Below, in pieces: positions 53,801-63,213 of a stretch of 64,000 nucleotides of DNA. How positions within the stretch are numbered: position 1 is the stretch's first letter; the number at the start of each line of letters is the position of its first letter. The notes beneath the pieces were generated by a model. It was not told the origin of the DNA. It searched no databases and saw only the letters and a list, made by a program, of their open reading frames with translations. Made by a program: the position numbers and the translations under genes. This stretch comes from Adhaeribacter radiodurans (GTDB lineage Bacteria > Bacteroidota > Bacteroidia > Cytophagales > Hymenobacteraceae), in the NCBI RefSeq assembly GCF_014075995.1, contig NZ_CP055153.1, positions 5,518,001-5,582,000 on the forward strand, read 5' to 3'.

Positions 53801-55208
53801 AATGGAATTGGCCGATTCTTCGATGCAAGTGCGGAACATTGCCTTAAATACCGATTTACAGAATAATACGCTGCGCACTCACGCCCAGATTTCGAATAAT
53901 AATGGCCAGGCCCGCTTTGCCATAGGAGGTTTGCTTTCCACCATTGCCAAAGGCTACCGCTTTAGTTTTGCACCCGACGATTTAATAATTAACGGCGATA
54001 AATGGACGGTTACCCCCGATAACTATATTCAGTACCAAGACAATAATGTTTTTGCCCGTAATGTTCGGTTAGCCTATGATAACAGCTCGCTGGCCATTAA
54101 TAGCCAGGGCACCAGTACGGTAAATGCGCCTTTGGAAGTAAACTTCAGCAATTTTGATTTAGGTTATATTTCGCGCTCTATTCAGCAAAACCCCGATACG
54201 TTAATGATAGCCGGCGTGCTGAACGGCAACGTGGTATTACGGGATATTACGAAGGCCTTACGCTTTACTTCTGATGTTTCAGTGGCCAATTTAGCTTATA
54301 CAGGTATTCCAATTGGTAATATTGCGGTACAGGCCAGCAACCCGGAAACTACCCGCTATAACGTAAATGCCAGCCTGAGTGGCAACGGCAACAACGCCAA
54401 CGTTACCGGTTATTATTTAGCGCAGGATACCACTAATGCCTTAAACTTAACGGCTACCATCGGCAGCATTAACATGGCCATGGTCGAAGGATTCAGCGCC
54501 GGTATGCTCAAACGGGTATCGGGCAATGTGGGCGGTAATTTTACTATTACAGGTAGTACCAGTAAGCCCGTCATCCGGGGAGCCGCAACGTTTAGCAACA
54601 CGGCGTTTACAGTAGCCATGTACAACTCTACTTACCGGTTAGTAAACGAAACTATTTCGCTCAACGAAGAAGGTATCCGGTTTAACAACTTTACAATTCT
54701 CGACTCACTAAACAACAAAGCCGTTATTACCGGTGCCGTATATACTCCGGATTACGCGTATTACCGTTTCGACCTGACCGCTACTACCGACGATTTTCTG
54801 GCAATTAACTCCACTGAGAAAAACTACCAGTTGTACTACGGTAAACTTATTCTGGATAGCCGCACCCGGATTCAGGGCGATATCACTACTCCTATTATAA
54901 ATTCTGATGTAACTGTAGTAAAAGGTTCCCGCTTAACCATGGTGTTACCTAACGAAGCTACGGAGCAGTCGCAGGAAGGAATTGTGCAGTTTGTAAATAT
55001 GCGCCGACGAGGCGCCCAGTTAGTCGAAACCGAAGAAGATACTATTCAGGATGTAGCCATGAGCGGCTTTGAACTAACCGCAACCATTAATTTAACCGAT
55101 GAAACTTTATTTACGGTAATCGTGGACCCTATTACCGGCGACTTCCTGGATGTGCGCGGTAATACCAAACTCAACTTTGGCATAGATCCGGGGGCAGCAT
55201 GGATTTAA
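50826..55208 (+). CDS. tamB: TamB, N-terminal part (translocation and assembly module; interrupted at the 3' end)
   Basis: 1460 residues in this frame. An N-terminal inner-membrane anchor (about 29-50, LLKALLWIIGVPLALVLLLVIAL) is followed by AsmA-like beta repeats that form a long hydrophobic groove across the periplasm (LNTKVTIGGFTTDWRNSLVLKGFYLEDQKRDTLVYAGRLGVDI). The C-terminal DUF490 part begins at about 1300 and runs to LNFGIDPGAAWI, where the frame is lost. TamB moves phospholipids or outer-membrane proteins with its Omp85 partner, encoded immediately downstream (tamL). The only in-frame start after the upstream TAA at 50802 is a TTG at 50826; no ATG exists near the anchor. The reading frame continues at 55199 after an apparent one-base loss. 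Confidence 0.88.
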   Translation: MRRKLDFVLLNLIFKHISPLSKTPRRLLKALLWIIGVPLALVLLLVIALQIPGVQRFAAQKGASYLAKTLNTKVTIGGFTTDWRNSLVLKGFYLEDQKRDTLVYAGRLGVDINIFGLLKNQINVSSVKLDDATVHISSTMPDSATNYDFIIAAFAGDTTAAPVDTTTGTPWDYKVGTLQFNNIFFTMADQVGGNDIRTRIGFASANMDEFNPEKSLYHIGEVTLRNSYANITQSKVVPDTTTTDSTTLDIGLRKVNLENIKFNFNNKVAAQRIILDVKKSELAADKIDLKNARIDLKRFDLNNAYFAYFQDKNTSPDSLAVNPAETAAKIDSAAEAEAGEPVNWVVTLGDLNVGNLNVDFGNYNTPEQKTGMDFNHLAFKNINLDLNDLYYSTNRITADLNQLTLQEKSGFRLNNFAANINVDSTRAALTNLDLQTAESHLRPSFALGYPSLETIGEDINQLRIDADLENSTIGLQDILYFVPTLAENPSFRKITNRSITLDGRLFGRLDNLNANSFRLRGLAGTSINLTGNLKQMLDFVNKGALDLRINEFTTTRTDILALVPAGTIPNTISLPTRISLAGGVRGTMKDLNLNNFRANAAGGTSLALSGSIHNATDPDRLRMNLQIANFATSRSALVNLLPKGTLPTAIRIPENLRLSGSFNGSLENFITNADIVTSFGNGRVEAQLQPGERFNATARLVRFNVGRLLKQEPTLGTVTASATATGSGFSPEKMQADFTATVQEVFYNKYQYKDVNLKGNIDRNVYAVTGNMKDTNLAFNLDGNFNLRNEKVPVYRANLNIENANLKALHFYATDFQLRGLISADLSGASPDEMKGTLGIGNLLMRQNKRNYPIDTLQMQLNNAIGRTDIRLQSSILSGFFRGNNSLSDLPVALQKFIDGYFDIQEAPFTSPVNLQDFEFNFKLRRSRVIRAFVPDLKRLRPSTFAGSYTSANQNLRVNANVPGMKYMSYNIDTARINVNSDRDKIAFAMHVMELADSSMQVRNIALNTDLQNNTLRTHAQISNNNGQARFAIGGLLSTIAKGYRFSFAPDDLIINGDKWTVTPDNYIQYQDNNVFARNVRLAYDNSSLAINSQGTSTVNAPLEVNFSNFDLGYISRSIQQNPDTLMIAGVLNGNVVLRDITKALRFTSDVSVANLAYTGIPIGNIAVQASNPETTRYNVNASLSGNGNNANVTGYYLAQDTTNALNLTATIGSINMAMVEGFSAGMLKRVSGNVGGNFTITGSTSKPVIRGAATFSNTAFTVAMYNSTYRLVNETISLNEEGIRFNNFTILDSLNNKAVITGAVYTPDYAYYRFDLTATTDDFLAINSTEKNYQLYYGKLILDSRTRIQGDITTPIINSDVTVVKGSRLTMVLPNEATEQSQEGIVQFVNMRRRGAQLVETEEDTIQDVAMSGFELTATINLTDETLFTVIVDPITGDFLDVRGNTKLNFGIDPGAAWI
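55190..55194 (+). other. Apparent one-base frameshift in a G run within tamB
   Basis: The five-G run encodes the shift: one extra G would give DPGGSMDLTGTYTIKEG, a continuous TamB sequence. As it stands the first frame ends in AAWI-stop at 55208. It could be a sequencing or assembly error, a true mutation, or slippage at the run. Confidence 0.7.
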
Positions 55209-56158
55209 CGGGTACCTATACCATAAAAGAAGGTAAATACCGTTTGAGTTTCTTAAACGTAAAACGGGAGCTGGAATTTGCCGAAGGCGGTACTATTACC
55301 TGGCTAGGCGACCCATTAGAAGCTACCGCCGATATTAGGGCAGTGTACAAGGTAGAAACAGCACCTAGAGAATTATTAGCCAGTCAGACTCCAGGTAGCC
55401 AAACAGATGAAAGATTCAAGCAAAAGGTACCATTCCTGGTGTACGTAAACGTTAAAAATGATTTACTAAAACCAGATATTACGTTTGATATTGATATTCC
55501 GGAAGAAGAACGCGCCTCGTCGCCGGCAGCTACCGCTGCTTACCCCGCTATCCAGCAATTACGCAGCGAACCATCCGAAATGAACAAACAGGTATTTGCC
55601 TTGTTGGTGCTCAACCGGTTCCTGGCGCCCGATCCGTTGCAATCATCTGGTGGCGGTGGTTTAGAAGGTACTATCCGTAACAGTTTAAGCGATGTATTGA
55701 ATGATCAGTTAGATAATTTAACTAACCGGTATGCGGGTGGTTTAGGCTTGGAATTAGGCTTAAATACTTACGAGGACTACAGTACCGGCTCCTCCCAGAA
55801 CCGGACTGATTTAAACGTAGCCGTTCGCCGGCAGTTCTTTAACGATCGCCTGCAGTTTAGAGTAGGTACCAACGTTGGTCTGGAAGGCCGCAGTCAAAGC
55901 AGTGAACAAAATGGCGGCAGCGGTTTTGCCGGTAACTTCTCGGTAGAATACTTGGTATTACCCGATGGTCGTTTGCGGGTACGGGGCTTTAAACAAGATG
56001 CTTACGAAACCTTAACCGAAGCCCAGGTGCAGGAAACGGGCGCTGCCGTAGTTTACCAACGCGATTACAACAGTTTCGCGGAACTTTTCCGGCGCATATC
56101 CAAGGCACAACGCAAGGCTAAACAGCAGGACCCAAATAACGTAAGTGCCCAGAATTAA
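55199..56158 (+). CDS. tamB: TamB, C-terminal part (out of frame with the N-terminal part)
   Basis: 319 residues starting MDLTGTYTIKEGKYRLSFLNVKRELEFAEGGTITWLGDPLEATADIRAVYKV. This is the most conserved end of the TamB/DUF490 domain, which contacts the Omp85 partner. It has no membrane anchor of its own and overlaps the preceding frame by 10 bases, so it is the rest of the same protein rather than an independent gene, unless it is translated by coupling. It contains PDITFDIDIPEEERAS and FALLVLNRFLAP, typical of Bacteroidota TamB. A low-complexity tail (AQRKAKQQDPNN) closes it. Confidence 0.88.
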   Translation: MDLTGTYTIKEGKYRLSFLNVKRELEFAEGGTITWLGDPLEATADIRAVYKVETAPRELLASQTPGSQTDERFKQKVPFLVYVNVKNDLLKPDITFDIDIPEEERASSPAATAAYPAIQQLRSEPSEMNKQVFALLVLNRFLAPDPLQSSGGGGLEGTIRNSLSDVLNDQLDNLTNRYAGGLGLELGLNTYEDYSTGSSQNRTDLNVAVRRQFFNDRLQFRVGTNVGLEGRSQSSEQNGGSGFAGNFSVEYLVLPDGRLRVRGFKQDAYETLTEAQVQETGAAVVYQRDYNSFAELFRRISKAQRKAKQQDPNNVSAQN

Positions 56159-56168
56159 CAAAAGAAAC

Positions 56169-56200
56169 AAACCCGGTAGCTTTTAAAACCTACCGGGTTT
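56169..56200 (+). terminator. Hairpin between tamB and tamL
   Basis: AAACCCGGTAG (56169-56179) pairs with CTACCGGGTTT (56190-56200). A weak T-tract follows. It may lower, rather than stop, transcription into tamL, since the next gene needs expression with tamB. Confidence 0.6.
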
Positions 56201-56230
56201 AACCATGATAAAAAACTTTTTACAGCGTTA

Positions 56231-58564
56231 ATGATACGATTTTATATTTTGCGTCTATTCTCTCTTCGGCAGATGCTGGTTCTGGCGGTTGGCTGTTTGT
56301 TGTTGGCTTTGAGCAGTTGCAGCAGCACCAAAACCTTGCCGCCCGGCCGGAAATTATACATTGGCCACAAGCTGGTACTACAATCCGATACCATTATTCC
56401 GACTAAAAAAACCCTGGAGCCAGAGTTAGAAAGTGTTATTACCCCTAAACCAAACACTTCTTTCCTGGGTATTCGTCCGGGCTTATGGATCAACAATATT
56501 GGTAACCAAAATAAAAAGAAAGGACTAGCCGCCTGGATCAGAAGAAAATTTGGCCAGGAACCGGTACTACTCGATTCGGTAAAAGTAAAAAATGTAGTGA
56601 GTTTGTTGCATAACCGTTTAAACAACAATGGCTATTTTGGTTCGCGGGTTACTTACCGCGTAGAAGAAAAAAAAGAACGCATGGCCCAAGTGGTTTATAA
56701 TGCGCAGGTTAACGCTCCTTACCGCATTAAAGCCATTCATTTTCCTACCGGCGACTCTATTAGTGAAGCTTCTAAAGCCATGGCGGGTACGCAAAAAACG
56801 TCTCTGTTAAAAGTAGGGGAGGTGTATAATTTAAATACGCTGATCGCCGAACGTACCCGCATCGATGGTGAATTAAAAAATCAGGGTTTTTTCTTCTTTG
56901 GTCCGGACGTTATTATTTTTAAAGCCGATAGCACCCGCCACGACCGTACCATTGATTTGTACGTGCAATTAAAGCCCGAAACCCCGGCGCGATCCAAACG
57001 ATCCTATCGCCTGAATGAAATTTCTATTTTTACTGATTATAGAATAGGCTACGAAAACCCGCCTAAAACCCAACCGGTAATGATACAAGGGTATAAATAC
57101 TACCCGAACGAATTAACTTTAAAGGCGAAACGCTTGCTTCCTTCGGTATTTTTAATGCCTGATTCGCTTTATACCCGTCGCGACCATGCGCTTACCCTGA
57201 GCCGTTTAATGGGTTTGGGAACGTTTCAGTTTGTAGATTTAAAGTTTTTTGAGGTAGATGCCGAACCCAACCTTTTAAATGCTGAAATGCGACTAACGCC
57301 GGTAGTGAACCAATCGATGCGCGCGGAGGCCGAATACGTAAGTAAGAGTAACAACTTTACCGGACCAGGTATTAATTTGAATTATCGGCATCGCAACTTA
57401 ATGCGGGGCGCTGAATTATTTGTACTGAGCTTAAATGCCAACCAGGAAACCCAAGTAGGCGGCAATAAAAAAGACGAACAAAAAACCGGCAGCGACAACA
57501 ATACGGCTAATGCCTCGCTTAACTCGTTTTCTTTTGGGGTTACCGCCGACTTATACGTTCCCCGGATTATTAGCCCTATTGCAGGTTTGCGTAATGTACG
57601 GAGCGAGTTTGTACCTAAAACCCGGTTCCGCCTGGGAGCTAATTACATGAACCGGGTAGGCTTCTTCCAAATGACCGGCTACAATGCCAGTTACTCCTAC
57701 ATCTGGAAACCCAAAGCTACCATTACCCACGAATTTACGCCTATTAACCTCCAATACGTAAACTTGGCGAAAGTATCGCCGGAATTTCAGGCCCGTTTAG
57801 ATACCAGTGCTTATTTAAGGCAGAGTTTTCAGAACCAGTTTATTTTAGGCGGTATTTATAATTTTAATTACAACGATCAGGCACGCTCTGATTTACGCAA
57901 TCACTTTTACTTTAACGCTAACCTGGATGCTTCCGGAAATTTATTCAGTTTAGTAAATAACAGCGGCACTATATTTAAACAAGCTTATTCGCAGTATACC
58001 CGTCTGGATCTGGATACGCGTTACTATTTGAAATTAACCAAGGGCAGCATGTTAGCTACACGCTTGCTTACAGGAATTGGCTTTTCTTACGGTAATTCGC
58101 GGGCACTGCCCTACGTAAAGCAATTTTTTATTGGCGGGCCTAACAGCTTACGGGCTTTTCGTTCGCGCGCCGTAGGTCCTGGTACTTTCCGCGATCCATC
58201 GAGTAGCAGTTATTTCGATCAAACCGGCGATATCCGCTTTGAAGCGAACATGGAATACCGGGTAGATTTATTCCCGTACGTAAAAGGCGCTTTGTTTGTA
58301 GATGCCGGTAATATTTGGTTATCTCGGGAAACAGCCGAAAAGCCGGGCGCTAAATTTCAAGCCAGCAAGTTTTTTGAACAGTTAGCCGTAGGAGCAGGCC
58401 CCGGCATCCGAATTGATGCTCAGGTAATTGTACTTCGGTTTGATGTAGGCTTCCCGTTGCGCATCCCCCAACGCCAACCCGAAGATTTATTACCGGGTGA
58501 GGTGCTTCCATCTTCACCAAACAGAAAACCAATTTTAAATATTGCGATAGGCTATCCGTTCTAA
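56231..58564 (+). CDS. tamL: TamL, Omp85-family outer membrane lipoprotein
   Basis: 777 residues. The lipoprotein signal peptide ends with LLLALSSCSS (lipid Cys at about 30). POTRA-like domains follow (KVKNVVSLLHNRLNNNGYFGSRVTYRVEEKK, YNLNTLIAERTRIDGELKNQGFFFFGPDVIIF), then a 16-strand-type barrel (from about 370) with the Omp85 signature in the C-terminal half: FFIGGPNSLRAFRSRAVGPG, and GPGIRIDAQVIVLRFDVGFPLR, ending NIAIGYPF. TamL replaces TamA in Bacteroidota and, unlike TamA, is a lipoprotein; the lipidated Cys here agrees with that. It works with TamB encoded just upstream. Confidence 0.93.
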   Translation: MIRFYILRLFSLRQMLVLAVGCLLLALSSCSSTKTLPPGRKLYIGHKLVLQSDTIIPTKKTLEPELESVITPKPNTSFLGIRPGLWINNIGNQNKKKGLAAWIRRKFGQEPVLLDSVKVKNVVSLLHNRLNNNGYFGSRVTYRVEEKKERMAQVVYNAQVNAPYRIKAIHFPTGDSISEASKAMAGTQKTSLLKVGEVYNLNTLIAERTRIDGELKNQGFFFFGPDVIIFKADSTRHDRTIDLYVQLKPETPARSKRSYRLNEISIFTDYRIGYENPPKTQPVMIQGYKYYPNELTLKAKRLLPSVFLMPDSLYTRRDHALTLSRLMGLGTFQFVDLKFFEVDAEPNLLNAEMRLTPVVNQSMRAEAEYVSKSNNFTGPGINLNYRHRNLMRGAELFVLSLNANQETQVGGNKKDEQKTGSDNNTANASLNSFSFGVTADLYVPRIISPIAGLRNVRSEFVPKTRFRLGANYMNRVGFFQMTGYNASYSYIWKPKATITHEFTPINLQYVNLAKVSPEFQARLDTSAYLRQSFQNQFILGGIYNFNYNDQARSDLRNHFYFNANLDASGNLFSLVNNSGTIFKQAYSQYTRLDLDTRYYLKLTKGSMLATRLLTGIGFSYGNSRALPYVKQFFIGGPNSLRAFRSRAVGPGTFRDPSSSSYFDQTGDIRFEANMEYRVDLFPYVKGALFVDAGNIWLSRETAEKPGAKFQASKFFEQLAVGAGPGIRIDAQVIVLRFDVGFPLRIPQRQPEDLLPGEVLPSSPNRKPILNIAIGYPF

Positions 58565-58595
58565 TTCAATTTTCGGAAATTCAATCACTTAGCAT

Positions 58596-58627
58596 AAAGG
58601 GCAGAACACTATTGTTCTGCCCTTTTC
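58596..58627 (+). terminator. Terminator of the tamB-tamL operon
   Basis: AAAGGGCAGAAC (58596-58607) pairs perfectly with GTTCTGCCCTTT (58614-58625), followed by TCTTTTT. Confidence 0.88.
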
Positions 58628-58998
58628 TTTTTACTACTAGCCAAAAGTGTCCTGTAAGCCCATACTATTTTCTTCGTCTAATAGTGGTTGTGGGTTCGTA
58701 TGTTGCCAGAGCAAAACCTTACTGTAAAGCGTATTTTCGACCTCTGAAAAAAGCATCTTTTAACTATTAAATAGTAGCGAGATAAGATATATTTAGCTTT
58801 GTTTTAGTAAATATTAAATTGAAAACATGTATAAAGAGCAGCCTTCCTATGTAGTATAAATAAAGTAGCTGCATTAAACTAACTGTTAGTCTAAGAAGAA
58901 TAATTTACTAAATAAATACTCTTATCAGATAAAAACAGAAGTTCTAAATTTCTCAATCAACAGCACATAATAGAAGGACCATATCTATCTAAATCAAA
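58628..58998. other. Intergenic region after the tam operon
   Basis: About 370 AT-rich bases; no gene, repeat copy or RNA gene seen. Confidence 0.5.
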
Positions 58999-60852
58999 AT
59001 GAAATTTCTAAAATACTTGTTATTTGCTTTAATCTTTACTGTGTTTCAGGCGGGGGCAGTTGCACCGGCTGTACATGTTTGGGAAATGCAGGAGCTTACT
59101 TTTACGGCTAAAAATTCTTACAAAAACGCTTATACCGATGTTACGGTTTGGGTAGATGTAACTGGCCCGGATTTTCAAAAACGGGTCTACGGATTTTGGG
59201 ATGGCGGTAATACTTTTCATTTACGGTTGGTAGCTACTAAACCCGGAACGTGGCGTTGGAAAAGCGGTTCGAACCAAAAAGACGCTGGGTTGATCGGTAA
59301 AACGGGCTCTTTTACAGCCATTAATTGGAGCGAAAAAGAAAAAAATGAGAATCCTTTACGACGCGGCTTTCTTCGGCCATCTGCTAATCAGCACGCCTTA
59401 AACCATGCCGATGGCACCCCCTATTTTGCTATTGGCGATACCTGGTATCCGTTGGGAGCCAATCGGTTTAAATGGTACGACGATGATAAAGAACGCCCCA
59501 TTGGTCCGGAAGCTGGCTTTAAAGATTACGTCCGTTTGCGTAAAGCGCAAGGTTATAATTGGGTAAATGTGATTGCCGCTTTTCCAAACTGGAAAACAGA
59601 TGATAAATCGTGGCATATTATCATGAACGATTCCGCCAAGACAACGGTACGCTCTGCCTGGCTGGAGTTTGGTACGGGCAGCGCCAAAAACATGGACAAT
59701 GAAGGCGGACGGCCTTTTTTCTTTCCGGGCAAAGTACCGGGTTACGAAAATTATTTTCCGGATATGGACCGCATTAATCCGGAATATTTTAAATACCTGG
59801 ACCGGAAGATTGCTTACCTCAATGCCAACGGGTTTGTGCCTTTTATTGAAGTTTCCAGACGGGATGCTGGTTTGCTCTGGTATAAATACTATGGTTGGCC
59901 CGATTCGTATTCGCGGTTTATTCAGTATATATTCTCCCGCTACCAGGCGTATAATACCGTTCTGAGTCCGATTCACCTGGATATTATTGACGAAACCGTT
60001 AGCCCGGATGATTATGTAGCCGCTATTCAGGCAATGGAGAAAAAATACGGTCCGCCACCTTTTGGCAATTTACTTTCGGCCAATGCCAACCCTTCTACTC
60101 TGGAAAACTGGGGCGAAGACTCCTGGGTTACGCTGCATCAGATTGGAAATATGCGGGAACATAATAATTACTGGTACCTCACCGAAATTTTCAATTTAAA
60201 AAATCCCCGACCTGCCTTAAACGGCGAGCCATATTACTCGGGCTATAAAGATAACCGCGGGCCGGGATCGGCTAATTATACTCGAGGTGCCGATGGCGGC
60301 ACCGAGCGGGACAATGCTTTTGTTCGTTCGGGTATGTACGGCAGCTTTTTATCGGGTGGTTTAGCCGGTCACGTATACGGTGCCGAAGGAATTTGGGGTG
60401 GAGATATTGAACCAGCAGCTCCTATTCACATGTGGGATGCTTTTCAATGGCGATCCGGTGCCGAGATGCAGTATTTAAAAACTTTTGCTTTCTCTATCGG
60501 CAAGCGTTACCAAGACCTGGTACCCTTAGCTGACCTGGTATCACCAAACAAAAACCACGATATTCTGAGTTACGAAGGTTGGGCTTATTGTGCCCGTACT
60601 CCCGACAAAAACCTATTTCTGGCCTATTTTGAAAAAGGTTGCCCGCAAGCAGAAATACGGGGAGCCCGCCTGAACAGTATTTACCGGGCACAATGGTTTA
60701 ATCCTCGTAACGGCACCTGGCAAGATGTAGGCAATGGAAAATTAGCAGCCAGCAAAATTGGAATAATTAAATTACCAAAATTACCCGAAGATGTAGATTG
60801 GGGCTTGAAATTAGTGTACGAAGGACCGCAAGCGAAAAAAGCTTTTAAATAA
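58999..60852 (+). CDS. Secreted DUF5060/DUF4038 glycosidase-like protein
   Basis: 617 residues. Signal peptide about 1-22 (LKYLLFALIFTVFQAGAVA). The N-terminal beta-sandwich (DUF5060: WEMQELTFTAKNSYKNAYTDVTVWVDVTGPD ... GTWRWKSGS) is followed by a TIM-barrel-like domain of the DUF4038 type (PYFAIGDTWYPLGANRFKWYD, YNWVNVIAAFPNW, PEYFKYLDRKIAYLNANGFVPFIEV, LSPIHLDIIDETV, NGEPYYSG), ending in a beta domain (YRAQWFNPRNGTWQDVG). Related proteins are apiosidases or other plant cell-wall hydrolases, the family's catalytic pair being acidic residues (the Asp/Glu of IIDET and the Glu of NGEPYY are the best candidates). The substrate is not predictable. Confidence 0.83.
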   Translation: MKFLKYLLFALIFTVFQAGAVAPAVHVWEMQELTFTAKNSYKNAYTDVTVWVDVTGPDFQKRVYGFWDGGNTFHLRLVATKPGTWRWKSGSNQKDAGLIGKTGSFTAINWSEKEKNENPLRRGFLRPSANQHALNHADGTPYFAIGDTWYPLGANRFKWYDDDKERPIGPEAGFKDYVRLRKAQGYNWVNVIAAFPNWKTDDKSWHIIMNDSAKTTVRSAWLEFGTGSAKNMDNEGGRPFFFPGKVPGYENYFPDMDRINPEYFKYLDRKIAYLNANGFVPFIEVSRRDAGLLWYKYYGWPDSYSRFIQYIFSRYQAYNTVLSPIHLDIIDETVSPDDYVAAIQAMEKKYGPPPFGNLLSANANPSTLENWGEDSWVTLHQIGNMREHNNYWYLTEIFNLKNPRPALNGEPYYSGYKDNRGPGSANYTRGADGGTERDNAFVRSGMYGSFLSGGLAGHVYGAEGIWGGDIEPAAPIHMWDAFQWRSGAEMQYLKTFAFSIGKRYQDLVPLADLVSPNKNHDILSYEGWAYCARTPDKNLFLAYFEKGCPQAEIRGARLNSIYRAQWFNPRNGTWQDVGNGKLAASKIGIIKLPKLPEDVDWGLKLVYEGPQAKKAFK

Positions 60853-61352
60853 GATATTAAAGATTGTAAGGCTTAGGAAGGGATATCTCAATAATCTCAG
60901 GACGGTATGATAAAAGCGTATCCTGAAGAATCTATTTATATCATGTATGTATAATATATAAGCCTTCATTGTTTTAGTTATTTGATTATTACTAATTTTT
61001 AATTTGAAAGTTAGCTTTAAAGCATGCATATATCTTTCTATGTTATTCTATTATTTAGTGGCACATACAAGGCTCTACCATTTATAAACTTATCTATTTA
61101 CCATTATCACCTTTTTAAACTTTAACAAAAATTAAATTCATATACAGTTAAGTCTTATAAATATTTTTTAACTATTTTGTAATTCCACTACTAGTTATAC
61201 TTACCTTCTAGCTACTGCTGTTATTAATTTGGCAGTCATTAAAACTCCTAATAATTTATAAATCTTTAAGAAGACTAGTACATGAACAGCATCAACTTTT
61301 AAAATTCGCATTCCATCATTGTAGGTCTAATGCCATTTCATAGAATGTAAAT
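60853..61352. other. Intergenic region, nothing recognised
   Basis: 500 AT-rich bases between co-directional secreted-protein genes. No terminator, promoter consensus, repeat or RNA gene was noticed. Confidence 0.5.
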
Positions 61353-63149
61353 ATGAAAAAGTACAGTTTATTAATTGTTACTATAGTTTTTTTGCTTTCC
61401 GGAAATAAAAACTATAGTTACCGCCCTTTACTACCAGAATGTGTAGGGAGCTCATTAGAGTTTGATGGAGTAAATGATTATGTTCGGATTGAACATCCCT
61501 TCTATAACTTTTCGAATGAAATAACCGTGGAGTGGTGGGCCAACTATGATGTTGTTAATAGTGGCGGGGGATCTGGTATAGGACAAGCTAATGCAGATCA
61601 AGACGATGGAAGTAGTAATGTATGGTTAATGCACTCCTGGTCCGAACGCTTAGACTTTTATGTAAATGATAATGGTACTTCTTCTATTGCTACAGCTCCT
61701 CTGAAACCTGGTTGGCATCACTGGGCTGGCGTGGCAAACGGAAATTCCGTCCAATTATATATGGATGGGAAAAAAGTAGGTATAACAGGTAAAGGAGTTA
61801 CAAAAATCATAAATGTGCCCACCTCTGTAATTGACTTTGGAAAAGACGTTCGATTTTCTGAGGGCAGATGGATGAAAGGTAAAATTGACGAAGTAAGAGT
61901 ATGGAATTCGGCTTTATCGCAAGTTACCATTCAGAACTGGATGAATATTCCTGTGAATAGCTTGCATTCTAATTATGAGAATTTAAAAGGTTATTGGAAG
62001 TTAGACGAAGGAAATGGCAACTTGGTAAAGGATAGTTCGCCACTAAAACGAGATGGGAGAGTTTTTAACGGCTCCTCTTGGCTACCAGAAACCAAGACTT
62101 GCAAAAAACCGCCCGAGATATCGACCTTTACTTTAATCGATGCAGAGTCAAATAAAGACCTTAGTAGGCTTAAAAATAATGACACTCTAAACTTAGCAGC
62201 CTTGCCGACCACTCAGTTAAATATCAGGGCCAACACTAAACCTAATTCTTATTCTATTGGTAGTGTAGTTTTTACTCTAAATGGCACCCTTTACCATAAA
62301 CAAATAGAAAATATTACGCCATATGCGTTGTTAGGCAATAAAAACAATGATTATCTTGGCTCTTTAGTAGTAAAACCAGGGAATTATACCTTAACCGCTA
62401 CTCCTTATTTAGGAGCAAACGGGACTGGAGAGAAAGGCACTCCATTAACAGTTAAGTTTCATGTCATCTATCAGGTTGTCAATAGTATTACCCTCATAAA
62501 TGCCGCTACCGATCAGGATATTAGGACAATCCAGAATGGAGATGTAATTGATATTTCTACCTTATCTACAAGTAAGCTAAACATTCGTGCGAACACTTCA
62601 CCGTATAGTGTGGGTAGCGTGGTATTTAATCTCAATAATTGGTCAACGGTACAGGAAAACGATGCGCCTTATGCTATTGGGGGTAACATAAAAAACAACT
62701 ATCGAGATTGGATTTTACCCATCGGTAAACATACTCTAACAGCTACTCCTTATGCATTAAAAAATGCGACCGGTCAGAAAGGAAAGGCACACACAGTAAC
62801 CTTTACTGTGGTGAATTCTTTAGACCAAGCCAGACGCTTTTCTGTCACACAGCTACGCAAGCGAACAGATGCTGCTTCCGTAAAAGAGATGACAAATATT
62901 AGTGCTGCACCTAATCCTTTTTTAGCTCAAACTACTATCAGCTTTTCAGTACCTGAATCATGCTATACTACTTTAGACGTGTATAATCTGAAAGGAATAT
63001 TAGTCGAACGCTTGTATGAGGCACAAGCAGAAGGTCAAAAAACTTACCAAGTATCTTTTAAAAGTAAATATATAACGAGTGGGATTTATATAGTAAGATT
63101 AACAAACGAAAAGGAAGTGAAGTCTTACAAGCTAGTATTATTGAAGTAA
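61353..63149 (+). CDS. T9SS-secreted LamG-domain (concanavalin-like) protein
   Basis: 598 residues. A signal peptide (about 1-22) precedes a LamG/pentraxin-like domain (about 30-245; SLEFDGVNDYVRIEHPFYNFSNEITVEWWANYD, MDGKKVGITGKG, GKIDEVRVWNSALSQ, GYWKLDEGNGNLVKDSS). Two copies of an approximately 115-residue beta module follow (about 257-375 and 379-480), each starting 'TLIDAESNKDL' or 'TLINAATDQDI' and containing LNIRANT and YTLTATPY. The C-terminal domain (SAAPNPFLAQTTISFSVPE ... GIYIVRLTNEKEVKSYKLVLLK) is a T9SS sorting domain. The protein should be a surface glycan-binding protein. Its repeat module recurs in the next gene. Confidence 0.87.
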   Translation: MKKYSLLIVTIVFLLSGNKNYSYRPLLPECVGSSLEFDGVNDYVRIEHPFYNFSNEITVEWWANYDVVNSGGGSGIGQANADQDDGSSNVWLMHSWSERLDFYVNDNGTSSIATAPLKPGWHHWAGVANGNSVQLYMDGKKVGITGKGVTKIINVPTSVIDFGKDVRFSEGRWMKGKIDEVRVWNSALSQVTIQNWMNIPVNSLHSNYENLKGYWKLDEGNGNLVKDSSPLKRDGRVFNGSSWLPETKTCKKPPEISTFTLIDAESNKDLSRLKNNDTLNLAALPTTQLNIRANTKPNSYSIGSVVFTLNGTLYHKQIENITPYALLGNKNNDYLGSLVVKPGNYTLTATPYLGANGTGEKGTPLTVKFHVIYQVVNSITLINAATDQDIRTIQNGDVIDISTLSTSKLNIRANTSPYSVGSVVFNLNNWSTVQENDAPYAIGGNIKNNYRDWILPIGKHTLTATPYALKNATGQKGKAHTVTFTVVNSLDQARRFSVTQLRKRTDAASVKEMTNISAAPNPFLAQTTISFSVPESCYTTLDVYNLKGILVERLYEAQAEGQKTYQVSFKSKYITSGIYIVRLTNEKEVKSYKLVLLK

Positions 63150-63213
63150 GAGAAGCGTGAATGGGCAAGCAGAAGTTAAAACCACCTGTAGTTAAACTTT
63201 ATAATTAAGTTTT

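Noticed and set aside
59398-59976. 192-codon open frame on the minus strand
   Set aside because: It lies inside the DUF5060/DUF4038 gene and shows no motif; a shadow frame.
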